64,000 nucleotides of DNA, taken from NCBI GenBank assembly GCA_014529385.2, contig CM043958.1, positions 141,214,234 to 141,278,233 on the forward strand, in the 5' to 3' direction. Shown here piece after piece: positions 35,334 through 45,153 of the stretch (its first letter is position 1; each line of letters begins with the position of its first letter). The translations under genes and the position numbers were made by a program. The DNA is from Adiantum capillus-veneris. Lineage: Eukaryota > Streptophyta > Polypodiopsida > Polypodiales > Pteridaceae. Below the pieces are notes generated by a model that had not been told where the DNA came from, did no database searches, and worked only from the letters and a program-made list of their open reading frames with translations.

Positions 35334-36440
35334 TGTCATAAAATCTAATATCTAACTAACCCAAATGATTTTCTCATATTAAATTGATCACTTAATGTGG
35401 GAGAATAAACGGGAACAAGTGTTAAGATATAGGTATGTGCTTTTAGATCTATCTCAACACGGGGCCAATGTAAAGGGACCCAAAAGGGAGATGGTCTATC
35501 AAAGAGCAAGGCTAACCAATGGAGCATAAGACCTTAGGGTTAGCTTCATTGAAGACCTCCAATAAATGTGTGTAAAAGTCCTCTCTCTCAAAGGGGAAAG
35601 GGGGACACTTGTCCCAAGGCTACCCATGTTGCTTGTAATGGCTCCTGCTTGTGATTGGCTAGGCCTGGAGGGGTCCAATGAGCTTCAGGCATGAGCTACA
35701 AGGGGGGGTCGACCCAAGCAAGCTAGGGGGGTGCCTAGGGGGTATACTCACCCACACACACTCACAATCACTCTCATTGTGTGCTATGCAAAGTGCAAGA
35801 GCTCCCTCTCCAAGCAAGTAGAGGTTGAGAGCCTACACCAACACTCTTGGCTATGGAGTGCAAATCCAACCAAGAGCCATGCTTCAATGCTTAAGCTTTC
35901 CATCTCCTTCTTCTTCATTACTATGCTATTATGTATGCTAGCAACAAGAGTATGATAAGTGAGGAACTAATTCTTTCTCTTACGAAATGTTTCTTCTTCC
36001 TCTTCCCTACCCTCATTCCCTGCTAGCTCTCTCCACCTTCGAAGGTGTTTGAGGTCTTGGGACTGAGGCTTGGGATAGTTAAAGCTTTCTTCAAGTTTAT
36101 GTTATGTTTGTGGTGCATGAAGCCTTCCATCTTCATGGCATCACCTAGGTCACAAGGAACACAAAGACTGTATTGTAACAAGTCTCTCTTTATGGGAGAA
36201 ATCATAATACAAATGCCTATTGGAGGGGGGACCGGCTCCACATAAATCCGGTCCTCAATTGTTGTCATGTTCTCTAAACTCTCTCTCTTGCAAAAGTATT
36301 GTCTATGCCAAGTTAACTAATTGCTATGATTATGTTGCTATCTTCAATTATGTCTACCCGCTATGCTCACAAAATCATTTCTTGAAAGTACTCTCATTAA
36401 ATTCCGCTATTCTCAAATTGAATAGGCAAATTCCATTACA
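35334..36440 (+). repeat. 5' LTR of the young gypsy element
   Basis: 1107 bp, TGTCATAAAATC to AATTCCATTACA. It contains one ATTGG...CCAAT module (35653-35679) and the GGACCGG/CCGGTCC stem-loop (36229-36254). Confidence 0.97.
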
Positions 36441-36441
36441 T

Positions 36442-36453
36442 TGGTATCAGAGC
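36442..36453 (+). other. Primer-binding site of the gypsy element
   Basis: TGGTATCAGAGC starts one base after the LTR and is complementary to the 3' end of initiator methionine tRNA. Confidence 0.95.
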
Positions 36454-36855
36454 ATTTGGTTTCTCTTTTCTTGCTTAAGAAGAGAGGTCCTTAAGTAGCC
36501 TATAAATGGTTGATGTTGTTAATTATAATAGAGTAAGTGGAACTGGGATCTAATACCGGTTTTGTTAAGCCCACTATGTGGGGGATGGTGCACACCTCGG
36601 GAGCTTTGGACTTAATAATGGAGTCTTTTTAGACTTGCCTACGGCTTTACCATTATTGAGCCATAAGAAGTCCGAAAGGAGCTAGCCCTTGGCAACTCTG
36701 CTATGTTAGACCTACTCCTCTATTCTTTATAATTAACCACTTTGAGCCGTGGGTGTAGATACTTAAGAGCCGATTTTCAAAGGCTAAGAGGAGTGGCAAC
36801 TAAGGTTTTGAATTGCCAAAGCATACACTAAGTACATACATAAAATTTTGTTATC
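36454..36855 (+). other. Untranslated leader of the gypsy element
   Basis: About 400 bp between primer-binding site and gag. It contains an inverted repeat (CTTAATAATGG near 36610, CCATTATTGAG near 36650) that could form a stem in the genomic RNA. A role in packaging is possible but is only inferred from position. Confidence 0.5.
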
Positions 36856-39800
36856 ATGGCTGACAATAATCAAGAGAGTAGAATGAACATTGATAGCTTT
36901 GATTTTGCACATGAAGGTGCTAATGATGATGCTCCCATGTTTGTGAATTATCTTGTGACTAGGTTGCAACAAGCTATGGGCAACCCTACCTTGCAAGCCG
37001 AAGTTACTCAACAACTTCGTGCTTATGGAATTTCCCTTCCTCTCCAAGAGGAGAGAGAGCTTAGGAGGCCTCTTGAAGAGACCCCCAAAAGAAGACTCTC
37101 TCCCATTCGAGAGGAGGAATCCAAAGAGAAAGAAAGCAATGAAAGTCTAAGTTCTTCTGAAGATGTGGCTCCACGAAGAAGGCGGTCTAAACGATCGCCT
37201 ACTCCTCCCAAGAGGAAAAGAGCAACCCATAGTCCTTCTCCTCATCACTCTCAAAGGCAAGAGAGGAAACAAAGGAAGAAAAGGGCTAGGAAGAGGTCAC
37301 CCTCTTCTCCTTCTTCTTCACCTTCCTTCTCTTCCGATGAAAGTTATGGCTATTCTCCTAGAGAATACAACAGGGAGGGACATCGCAAATCATTTCCTGC
37401 ATGGCGAAGGTCACAAAAGCTAAAGAAGTTCAAGGAGGGAGGAAAGAGTATCTCTTTTCTCACCTACGATGGCACCTTTGGTGCTACCGACAAAGTTTTG
37501 GCCTTCATCCAGCAATTTGATGCGGCCTTTGGGGACGAGGGCTTCACAGAATCCTCCAAGCTACGCCATGTAGCTATGCACTTCCAAAAATCAGCTCGTC
37601 AATGGTGGGCTAGCCTTTGTGGCAATGGAGAAGCCCCAAAGACATGGAAAACTCTACGAGTTTCCATCATGAAGCAATTTCTTCCAAGCGATACTAAAGA
37701 TAAAGTTCTTACCGAATGGCGCGGCTTGAAGCTCCTCTCTCATGAGTCTATCAACAAGTATGTAGATAAGTTTTGGGATTTACATCTCAAAGCTATTGTC
37801 TTTCAAAAGATAGACTTTGCCGAGCAAAGACAACAATTCTGTGCGGGATTACCTGAAGAGATGGCCGAATATATCAACTCTCAACGGCCCGGTACTATTA
37901 CCGAAGTAATCCACCACACCATGGTTGCTTCACGCATCAATTTCCATCAAGGGGCTAGACGTAATGTCAAGCCCATGGAAAACAAAGATAAAAATGATGC
38001 AAAGGGGAAATCCAATGCTCAAAATAATTCCCAAGGCACTTCCAACAACAACAACAACAATCGGTCCAAGGAGAAGGGAGTTTACAAAGGTAAAAACAAA
38101 CTCTCTCCTGAAGAGCTTGAAGCTTTTCGCAAGGACCATAAGTGTTTCAAGTGTGGGGAGCAAGGACATGGCTATCGTTCTTGCCCCAAGAAGAATACTC
38201 GCAATGAGACTCCTAGGGCTTCCACCATCGAAGCTCCAAAAGAGGATGCTCATTGCAAAGGATCATCACTCTCCTATGCTTGGGGAAAGGTAAGAGAGCA
38301 TGATGCCTTCATCTTGTTTGATCCTGGCTCTACTCTCAACTTCATATCAATAGAGTTGGCCACCAAGTTGGGCATTCAAGCTTTTGAGATGGGAGATATA
38401 GTAACAGCTGATGCAGCTTTCAAGGGACAACAAGCCTCCGTTACTCCCTTGATTGGGAAGTTGAGGCTTCATGTCCAAAGCTATGTCGACAAAGAAGACT
38501 TCTTCATCTCTCCCCTCCAACATCAGGATGTTATCCTAGGGGCACCATGGTTTGATCGCATGGCTACCAACATGAAGTTCCCTGAAAGGAGAATTTACTT
38601 CACCTACAGGGGAAAGAACATGTATATAGATGCTAGTGAGCGTGGTCGCACTATTCCACTTGTAAATCCTCTTTCTTTTGATAAATCAATGAAGAGCTCA
38701 GTTTCTGCGTACATGATTTATGTCAAAGAATCTCTAAAAGCTAATAATGTTTCATCAAATGAAAATGATAGGAATCAAGAAGAGTTAGACTTGTCTACTT
38801 TTCTAAAAGGATTCCAAGATGTGTTCATCGATGATATCCCTATGGACCTACCTCCAAAACGAGGGGATGATGACCATCGTATTGAGCTCCTTCCAGGAAG
38901 CTCACCGCCTAACAAACCTCCTTATCGAGTCTCACAAGCTCAACAAGAGGAGATCATGAGGCAAGTACAAGAGTTGGTAGACAAAGGGATGGTGAGGCCT
39001 AGTTCCTCTCCCTTTTGTTCTCCAGTCCTTTTAGTGCAAAAGAAAGATGGTACATATCGTATGTGTGTGGACTATCGAGCACTAAACCATATCACTATCA
39101 AAAACAGATTTCCCGTACCTCGGGTAGAAGATCTGTTTGATAAGCTACAAGGCTCTACCTACTTCAGTAGGATTGAACTTAAGAGTGGCTATCATCAAAT
39201 AAGGATAGTGGATGAGGATATCTTAAAGACCGCGTTTCGCACAACATTTGGTCTTTATGAATATCTAGTCATGCCTTTTGGCTTGACTAATGCACCGGCT
39301 ACGTTCAATCGTTTGATGGAGAAAATTTTTAGACCATATCGAAAATTCACTGGAGTGTTCTTCGATGATATCATCATCTACTCCAAGTCTTTGGAGGAAC
39401 ATAAGCAACATCTCCAAGTGATTTTTCAAGCCTTGAGGGAGAACAAACTTTTTCTCAACCAAAAGAAAAGTGAATTCTTCCTTCAAGAGATTCAATATCT
39501 AGGCCATATTATCTCTCACGATGGTATTCGTATGGATCCATCAAAGTTAGAGGTAATAAAATCATGGCCTAACCCAAGGAATCTACATGAGCTAAGAAGC
39601 TTTATTGGTATGTGTGCATACTATAGACGCTTCATAGCAAAATTCTCTCAAGTAGCAGGACCACTACACGACTTAACCAAGAAGAACGTTAAGTTTGTAT
39701 GGTCTGCTAAGGAGCAAAATGCTTTTGAAAAACTCAAAGAGAAGCTTACTTCCCAACCAGTCCTCGTGCTTCCGGATCTCTCAAAGCCATTTGAGGTCCA

Positions 39801-41637
39801 ATGTGATGCTTGTGGTGATTGCCTTGGAGCAGTTTTGCTTCAAGAAGGGCATGCCATAGCATATGAGAGCCGAAGGCTCAATGGTGATGAACGAGTCTTG
39901 GGCATTTATGAGAAAGAGCTTTTAGCTGTTCTACATGCCCTAGACACATGGAAGCACTACCTATTGGGGACTCCATTTATCCTACGAACCGACCACCAAA
40001 GTCTCAAGTATTTCATGACGCAAACCAAGCTTTCCGACAAACAAATGAGGTGGGCAAATTTTCTTTCGCAATTTAATTTCCATATTGCTCACATAGCTGG
40101 TAAGCACAATCGAGTTGCCGATGCACTTTCACGACGACCAAAAGTTAATGCGGTGTCTATAGCTACTCACAATGATCTATCCTCTATGATAGATGAGTAT
40201 GCTACTGACCCTGACTTTAGAGACATAATGTCAGCCCTTGCTTTGGGGAAGAAAGAGGAACCATTCACCTTGCAGGATGGTTATCTTCTCCACGGCAATA
40301 GGCTATGTGTTACCCATTCCCTTCGTGAGAAGGTTATGTATGAATCCCATGCTCCTCCATATGCAGGGCATAGAGGTATTCAACCTACTCTCCGAGGAGT
40401 AGAGACGTATTTCTATTGGCCTACCATGAAAGTGGACATACAAGAGTATGTTTCAAAATGTGTAGTATGCCAAAAGACCAAGTATGATAGAGGGAAGCAA
40501 CCTGGATTACTCCAGCCATTGCCTATTCCAAATTCACCATGGGAGAGTATATCCATGGATTTCATCTTTGGATTACCCAAGTCTATCCATGGGAATACAG
40601 GAATATGGACAATAGTCGACAGGTTTAGCAAGCAAGCACATTTTATTCCTGTCAAAAAGACTATTAAGGCACATCAAATGGCAACTCTCTTCATATCTCA
40701 GATTTTCAAACACCATGGATTACCCACATCCATCGTGTCAGATAGAGATCCTAGAATGACCAGTAATTTCTGGAAAGGTCTCTTTGAAAATCTAGGAACA
40801 AGATTGAATTTCTCTTCGGCCTATCACCCACAAACGGATGGCCAAAGTGAGATAGCCAATCTTACGATACTCGATCTACTCAAGACTTATGTTACCGAAG
40901 TAGATCAACGCTCACAATGGGAAAAGTATTTACCGCTAGTAGAGTATGCCTACAATAATACTGTACATACTTCTACGGGCAAAGCACCTTTCGAGATCAT
41001 AGAAGGAAGACCTAAAAGTCCCTTGCTACTGAAAGTACATGGGAAGATCTTCGCCGCCGATGAGTATAGCCGTGACCTACAAGAATCTTTTCAAAAGATT
41101 AGGGAGGCTATAGCCATCTCTCAACAAAGGCAAAAAGCTGCTGCTGATAAACACAGAAGAGCCTTAATGTTCAAAGAAAATGATTGGGTCTTACTCAAGT
41201 TTCCTAAGGCTCGATTAAGGCAAACGACGGGCAAAAATCCTACGGGCCATCAAAAGTATTATGCTAAACTAGCAAAAAGATACTATGGTCCTTTCCAAAT
41301 CTTGAAGCCTATCAATGAGACGGCTTATCAACTCAAGTTGCCCAACCATTGGCTTATACACAATGCCTTTCATGTAAGCTTACTTAAGCCCTACAAAGGA
41401 GAGCCACCAATTGAACCAATTATTGAAGACCCTCCCGAAGTTGAAGACCAAGAAGAGGTGCTACAACCTGAAGCTATCCTTCGGCATGAAGACAAGGTAC
41501 TACGACATGGTAAGATTATCCGACGGTATCTTATTAAGTTCAAAAATTATCCTTTTGAAGATGCTAAATGGATGCAAGGAGTACAACTTAAGGATAGTAT
41601 GAACCTTGTCAATGCTTACAATGCTACATTAGAGTAA
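36856..41637 (+). CDS. Ty3/gypsy gag-pol polyprotein, 1593 aa, uninterrupted
   Basis: Gag lies in the N-terminal 430 residues, with an Arg/Ser-rich basic stretch at about 107-165 and the retrotransposon gag core at about 195-360. The zinc knuckle is CFKCGEQGHGYRSC (430-443). Protease follows with DPGST (D489). Reverse transcriptase spans about 700-880: motif C is FFDD (D837, D838), but motif A reads FSRIELKSGYHQIR with Glu774 where the catalytic Asp is expected. RNase H follows (D984 in QCDAC, EKELLAV, TDHQSL, ADALSR). Integrase has the H2C2 zinc region and DD35E residues D1235, D1296 and E1332, then a GPF motif. A chromodomain-like tail (about 1539-1588; RRYLIKFKNYPFEDAKW) suggests a chromovirus, a class known for chromatin-guided integration. 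The start is the first ATG, 402 bp after the primer-binding site. Confidence 0.97.
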   Translation: MADNNQESRMNIDSFDFAHEGANDDAPMFVNYLVTRLQQAMGNPTLQAEVTQQLRAYGISLPLQEERELRRPLEETPKRRLSPIREEESKEKESNESLSSSEDVAPRRRRSKRSPTPPKRKRATHSPSPHHSQRQERKQRKKRARKRSPSSPSSSPSFSSDESYGYSPREYNREGHRKSFPAWRRSQKLKKFKEGGKSISFLTYDGTFGATDKVLAFIQQFDAAFGDEGFTESSKLRHVAMHFQKSARQWWASLCGNGEAPKTWKTLRVSIMKQFLPSDTKDKVLTEWRGLKLLSHESINKYVDKFWDLHLKAIVFQKIDFAEQRQQFCAGLPEEMAEYINSQRPGTITEVIHHTMVASRINFHQGARRNVKPMENKDKNDAKGKSNAQNNSQGTSNNNNNNRSKEKGVYKGKNKLSPEELEAFRKDHKCFKCGEQGHGYRSCPKKNTRNETPRASTIEAPKEDAHCKGSSLSYAWGKVREHDAFILFDPGSTLNFISIELATKLGIQAFEMGDIVTADAAFKGQQASVTPLIGKLRLHVQSYVDKEDFFISPLQHQDVILGAPWFDRMATNMKFPERRIYFTYRGKNMYIDASERGRTIPLVNPLSFDKSMKSSVSAYMIYVKESLKANNVSSNENDRNQEELDLSTFLKGFQDVFIDDIPMDLPPKRGDDDHRIELLPGSSPPNKPPYRVSQAQQEEIMRQVQELVDKGMVRPSSSPFCSPVLLVQKKDGTYRMCVDYRALNHITIKNRFPVPRVEDLFDKLQGSTYFSRIELKSGYHQIRIVDEDILKTAFRTTFGLYEYLVMPFGLTNAPATFNRLMEKIFRPYRKFTGVFFDDIIIYSKSLEEHKQHLQVIFQALRENKLFLNQKKSEFFLQEIQYLGHIISHDGIRMDPSKLEVIKSWPNPRNLHELRSFIGMCAYYRRFIAKFSQVAGPLHDLTKKNVKFVWSAKEQNAFEKLKEKLTSQPVLVLPDLSKPFEVQCDACGDCLGAVLLQEGHAIAYESRRLNGDERVLGIYEKELLAVLHALDTWKHYLLGTPFILRTDHQSLKYFMTQTKLSDKQMRWANFLSQFNFHIAHIAGKHNRVADALSRRPKVNAVSIATHNDLSSMIDEYATDPDFRDIMSALALGKKEEPFTLQDGYLLHGNRLCVTHSLREKVMYESHAPPYAGHRGIQPTLRGVETYFYWPTMKVDIQEYVSKCVVCQKTKYDRGKQPGLLQPLPIPNSPWESISMDFIFGLPKSIHGNTGIWTIVDRFSKQAHFIPVKKTIKAHQMATLFISQIFKHHGLPTSIVSDRDPRMTSNFWKGLFENLGTRLNFSSAYHPQTDGQSEIANLTILDLLKTYVTEVDQRSQWEKYLPLVEYAYNNTVHTSTGKAPFEIIEGRPKSPLLLKVHGKIFAADEYSRDLQESFQKIREAIAISQQRQKAAADKHRRALMFKENDWVLLKFPKARLRQTTGKNPTGHQKYYAKLAKRYYGPFQILKPINETAYQLKLPNHWLIHNAFHVSLLKPYKGEPPIEPIIEDPPEVEDQEEVLQPEAILRHEDKVLRHGKIIRRYLIKFKNYPFEDAKWMQGVQLKDSMNLVNAYNATLE

Positions 41638-41996
41638 GCAAATGTACAAATTTCTTTTAAATAACTCATGTTTTTGTCTTATATGACTAGTCCTCTTTTT
41701 AATTGTGCACAAATTTAACTAGTATGCATGCTTAGAATCATGTTTGTGATGACGACGTCTCTCAAACACCAAGTAGAATTTGTCACTCTACTTTGGGAGA
41801 ATGAAATGGACTAAAGAGCAGACATGCTTGCGGCAGCTATGTCTCCCAAGCACCAAATGGATTAGTCATCCATCTTGGAAAGATGTCGTAGGGTAAAAAG
41901 GGATCCTTTACCCACTAAGTACGATTGACTAATGACTAAGACTTTATCTCTTCTACCTCATAGTCGAGGACGGCTATGATTTCAAGAGAGAGGTAA
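41638..41996 (+). other. 3' untranslated region and polypurine tract of the gypsy element
   Basis: Non-coding, ending in the purine-rich AAGAGAGAGGTAA (about 41984-41996) directly before the 3' LTR, the position of the polypurine tract that primes plus-strand DNA. Confidence 0.8.
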
Positions 41997-43103
41997 TGTC
42001 ATAAAATCTAATATCTAACTAACCCAAATGATTTTCTCATATTAAATTGATCACTTAATGTGGGAGAATAAACGGGAACAAGTGTTGAGATATAGGTATG
42101 TGCTTTTAGATCTATCTCAACACGGGGCCAATGTAAAGGGACCCAAAAGGGAGATGGTCTATCAAAGAGCAAGGCTAACCAATGGAGCATAAGACCTTAG
42201 GGTTAGCTTCATTGAAGACCTCCAATAAATGTGTGTAAAAGTCCTCTCTCTCAAAGGGGAAAGGGGGACACTTGTCCCAAGGCTACCCATGTTGCTTGTA
42301 ATGGCTCCTGCTTGTGATTGGCTAGGCCTGGAGGGGTCCAATGAGCTTCAGGCATGAGCTACAAGGGGGGGTCGACCCAAGCAAGCTAGGGGGGTGCCTA
42401 GGGGGTATACTCACCCACACACACTCACAATCACTCTCATTGTGTGCTATGCAAAGTGCAAGAGCTCCCTCTCCAAGCAAGTAGAGGTTGAGAGCCTACA
42501 CCAACACTCTTGGCTATGGAGTGCAAATCCAACCAAGAGCCATGCTTCAATGCTTAAGCTTTCCATCTCCTTCTTCTTCATTACTATGCTATTATGTATG
42601 CTAGCAACAAGAGTATGATAAGTGAGGAACTAATTCTTTCTCTTACGAAATGTTTCTTCTTCCTCTTCCCTACCCTCATTCCCTGCTAGCTCTCTCCACC
42701 TTCGAAGGTGTTTGAGGTCTTGGGACTGAGGCTTGGGATAGTTAAAGCTTTCTTCAAGTTTATGTTATGTTTGTGGTGCATGAAGCCTTCCATCTTCATG
42801 GCATCACCTAGGTCACAAGGAACACAAAGACTGTATTGTAACAAGTCTCTCTTTATGGGAGAAATCATAATACAAATGCCTATTGGAGGGGGGACCGGCT
42901 CCACATAAATCCGGTCCTCAATTGTTGTCATGTTCTCTAAACTCTCTCTCTTGCAAAAGTATTGTCTATGCCAAGTTAACTAATTGCTATGATTATGTTG
43001 CTATCTTCAATTATGTCTACCCGCTATGCTCACAAAATCATTTCTTGAAAGTACTCTCATTAAATTCCGCTATTCTCAAATTGAATAGGCAAATTCCATT
43101 ACA
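41997..43103 (+). repeat. 3' LTR of the young gypsy element
   Basis: 1107 bp, identical by eye to the 5' LTR except for one A/G difference. It is followed by TGATA (43104-43108). Confidence 0.97.
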
Positions 43104-43108
43104 TGATA

Positions 43109-43423
43109 CTTGCAGAGCGTGCACGAGCATGCAATCTTTTCCTCCATGTTAGTTGATGACGTTGCCATCTACAATGATTATGAATGTTATTTTAATATAT
43201 ATACTCCTCACAATGTAAACTACCTCGTATTCTCTAGTCTTGCCCAATCTCCGTACACCTCGGTCCAGAGGTGTACGGAGATCAGGACCACCGGGTCAAA
43301 ATCTCGTCTTTATTGGTCAAATCCTATATGGATAGACACATACGTGCACTCCCAGGTGTACATGGCAATGTATATAGCGGGCAAAACCCCTTTGCCTCTT
43401 TTAGTTCCATAGTTTCTTCTAGA
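43109..43423 (-). other. 5' region of the CACTA transposase, beyond the gypsy insertion
   Basis: Non-coding sequence that was contiguous with 35333 before the gypsy element inserted. It probably holds promoter or leader sequence of the minus-strand transposase. It contains a perfect 15-bp hairpin (43247-43282). Confidence 0.55.
43247..43282. other. Perfect 15-bp inverted repeat
   Basis: The arms ATCTCCGTACACCTC (43247-43261) and GAGGTGTACGGAGAT (43268-43282) enclose a six-base loop. Found upstream of the CACTA transposase. Confidence 0.85.
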
Positions 43424-43763
43424 GGAAGAGAGAGAGAGATAGAGAGAGTTTCTGTCCTTTTCACACATGCAATTGGTCAGCCAACCTAACTCTTTCTCTA
43501 TCTACTATCTCTCTCTCTCTCTCTCTATCTCTGTAGTTAATTCTCTCTCTCTCTATATATATCACTCTCTCTCTCTCTCTCTATATATATATCACTATAT
43601 ATCACTCTCTCTCTCTCTCTCTCTCTCTTTGTTTACGTACCCTATCTCTCATTCTTTCTCTCTCGATCTCGCTCTCGCTATCTCCCTTTATCTCTCTCTC
43701 AATCTCGCTCTCTCTATCTCTCTATTTTCCTATTTCCCTATCTCTCTCTCTGTCTCGCTCTCC

Positions 43764-43839
<76 letters not shown>

Positions 43840-43925
43840 ATTCCCTATCTTTTTCTCTCTCCCTATTTTCCTATCTCTCTCTCTGTCTCGCTCTCCACTT
43901 CCCTATCTCTCTCTCTCTCTCTCTG
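43424..43925. repeat. Long CT-rich and TA microsatellite complex
   Basis: About 500 bp of (CT)n arrays broken by short unique words, with a (TA)n run at about 43806-43837. Related units (TTTCCTATCTCTCTCTCTGT, CTCGCTCTCCACTT) recur twice. Long Leu/Ser frames here are artefacts. Confidence 0.95.
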
Positions 43926-44026
43926 CTGCGCAGGTTTTGGCCAAGATCTGAGCGCGCGCATTGAGGGCAAAAATAGCCCCTGTGCGCGGGTTCCGCTTTC
44001 CCCCCCCCCCCAATTTTTTAGTGTCG

Positions 44027-44173
44027 ATATGCACGTCGATATACGCGTGGAAAATTTTACCTTTCTACAGGTATTTCCACCTCCATATCGATGCAGTTAT
44101 CGACGGAGTGTAAGAACGTCGATATGGACGTGGAAAGGTACGGGCATCGATAACTTTGGGTTATGTTGTAGTG
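44027..44173 (-). repeat. CACTA right terminus and subterminal repeats
   Basis: Several GTCGATA, ATCGACG and CGTCGATATGGACG motifs lead to the terminal GGGTTATGTTGTAGTG, the inverted counterpart of the left end. Confidence 0.8.
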
Positions 44174-44541
44174 TCAAACCATGTGAGGAAGTGAAATGAA
44201 AGGTGAAATTAAAATATCCATTTAATACTTTAAAACCAAAATAACATTTAAGCTAAGTCTCAATCATCAATGAAAACATTGAAAGTATGCCTAACCCAAC
44301 ACTTCTCTGAGGCTTCTTTTAGAAAGCGAAAAAAACAAGTGATTTTGATAACTTTGGGTTATGTTGTAGTGTCAAACCATGTGAGGAAGTGAAATGAAAG
44401 GTGAAATTAAAATATCCATTTAATACTTTAAAACCAAAATAACATTTAAGCTAAGTCTCAATCATCAATGAAAACATTTAAAGTATGCCTAACCCAACAC
44501 TTCTCTAAGGCTTCTTTTAGAAAGCGAAAAAAACAAGTGAT
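44148..44541. repeat. 199-bp tandem duplication of the CACTA end and flank
   Basis: The unit starting GATAACTTTGGGTTATGTTG occurs at 44148 and 44347 and is nearly identical (for example CTCTGAGG against CTCTAAGG). Each unit includes the last 26 bases of the CACTA element plus about 170 bp of flank, so the transposon terminus is present twice. Confidence 0.9.
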
Positions 44542-45106
44542 AAAATCACGAGGCTTGCCAAGGTGAGCAAAGAGTTCAATAGGTCCCCATAAGAACTCAC
44601 GAACATGCAAAAGCATTTTTGTAATCCACAAACCAAGAGTATATACCACACATTGTTGTTCAAGACTAATTGGTTCTCCCCTCGTACATACAATGGAGTT
44701 TGCAATGGCCGGAAGCAATATGTGATGGTAGTAAACCCACAAATGATAGCTTCCTACATATCTCTAGATATAAACCCCTTACAATGATGGATTCCTACAA
44801 CATGATGTAATACAATTGGCCATCCTTGTATCATGGCTCTCAACAAGTACTAAAGCACAACCTTGTTGTAAGTATTACATCACTTGCTACCTAGACACCC
44901 TTTTAATAGAAAGCTTTAAAGGTTTTCCATCTTCGAGCATGCCACACTATTCCATCAACTGCTAGCATGTTATGTCTAAGTAGGTGCCCAAATCGTTCTT
45001 TTTTAAGTTCCATAGGGCACAATCACAACACACCCAACTATACAATTAACAAACTTCCACCCATTGTGAAGCAATGGACACCACACAGTGAAAGATGCAA
45101 GGGATC

Positions 45107-45110
<4 letters not shown>

Positions 45111-45151
<41 letters not shown>
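45111..45151. repeat. (GA)n microsatellite
   Basis: About 20 GA units. Confidence 0.95.

Positions 45152-45153
<2 letters not shown>

Larger units (their letters stand above)
35334..43103 (+). mobile_element. Young full-length Ty3/gypsy chromovirus-type retrotransposon
   Basis: 7770 bp with two 1107-bp LTRs, perfect TGATA target duplications, an initiator-Met primer-binding site, one uninterrupted gag-pol ORF and a polypurine tract. A single LTR difference was seen by eye (near 35425 against 42087), so insertion was very recent. It sits in the 5' part of the CACTA element, upstream of the transposase start. The only apparent defect is in reverse transcriptase motif A (see the CDS). Confidence 0.97.
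29699..44173 (-). mobile_element. CACTA (En/Spm) DNA transposon containing a young gypsy insertion
   Basis: The left end reads CACTACAACAAAAAAAGG and the right end, reverse-complemented, CACTACAACATAACCC, followed in both by TTATCGA(C/T)G. Subterminal regions at both ends carry many TCGACG/CGTCGATA motifs, the arrangement in which CACTA transposases bind. A TNP2-type transposase lies inside on the minus strand. Without the 7.8-kb gypsy element, CACTA would be about 6.7 kb. The expected 3-bp duplication is not seen (AGC left, TCA right), and the right end is tandemly duplicated. Confidence 0.88.

Noticed and set aside
39265-40655. Minus-strand frames inside the gypsy gag-pol
   Set aside because: Shadows of the long plus-strand ORF.
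43467-43964. Long Ser/Leu-rich reading frame in the CT-rich tract
   Set aside because: It is the translation of (CT)n and (TA)n microsatellites with no protein-like composition.
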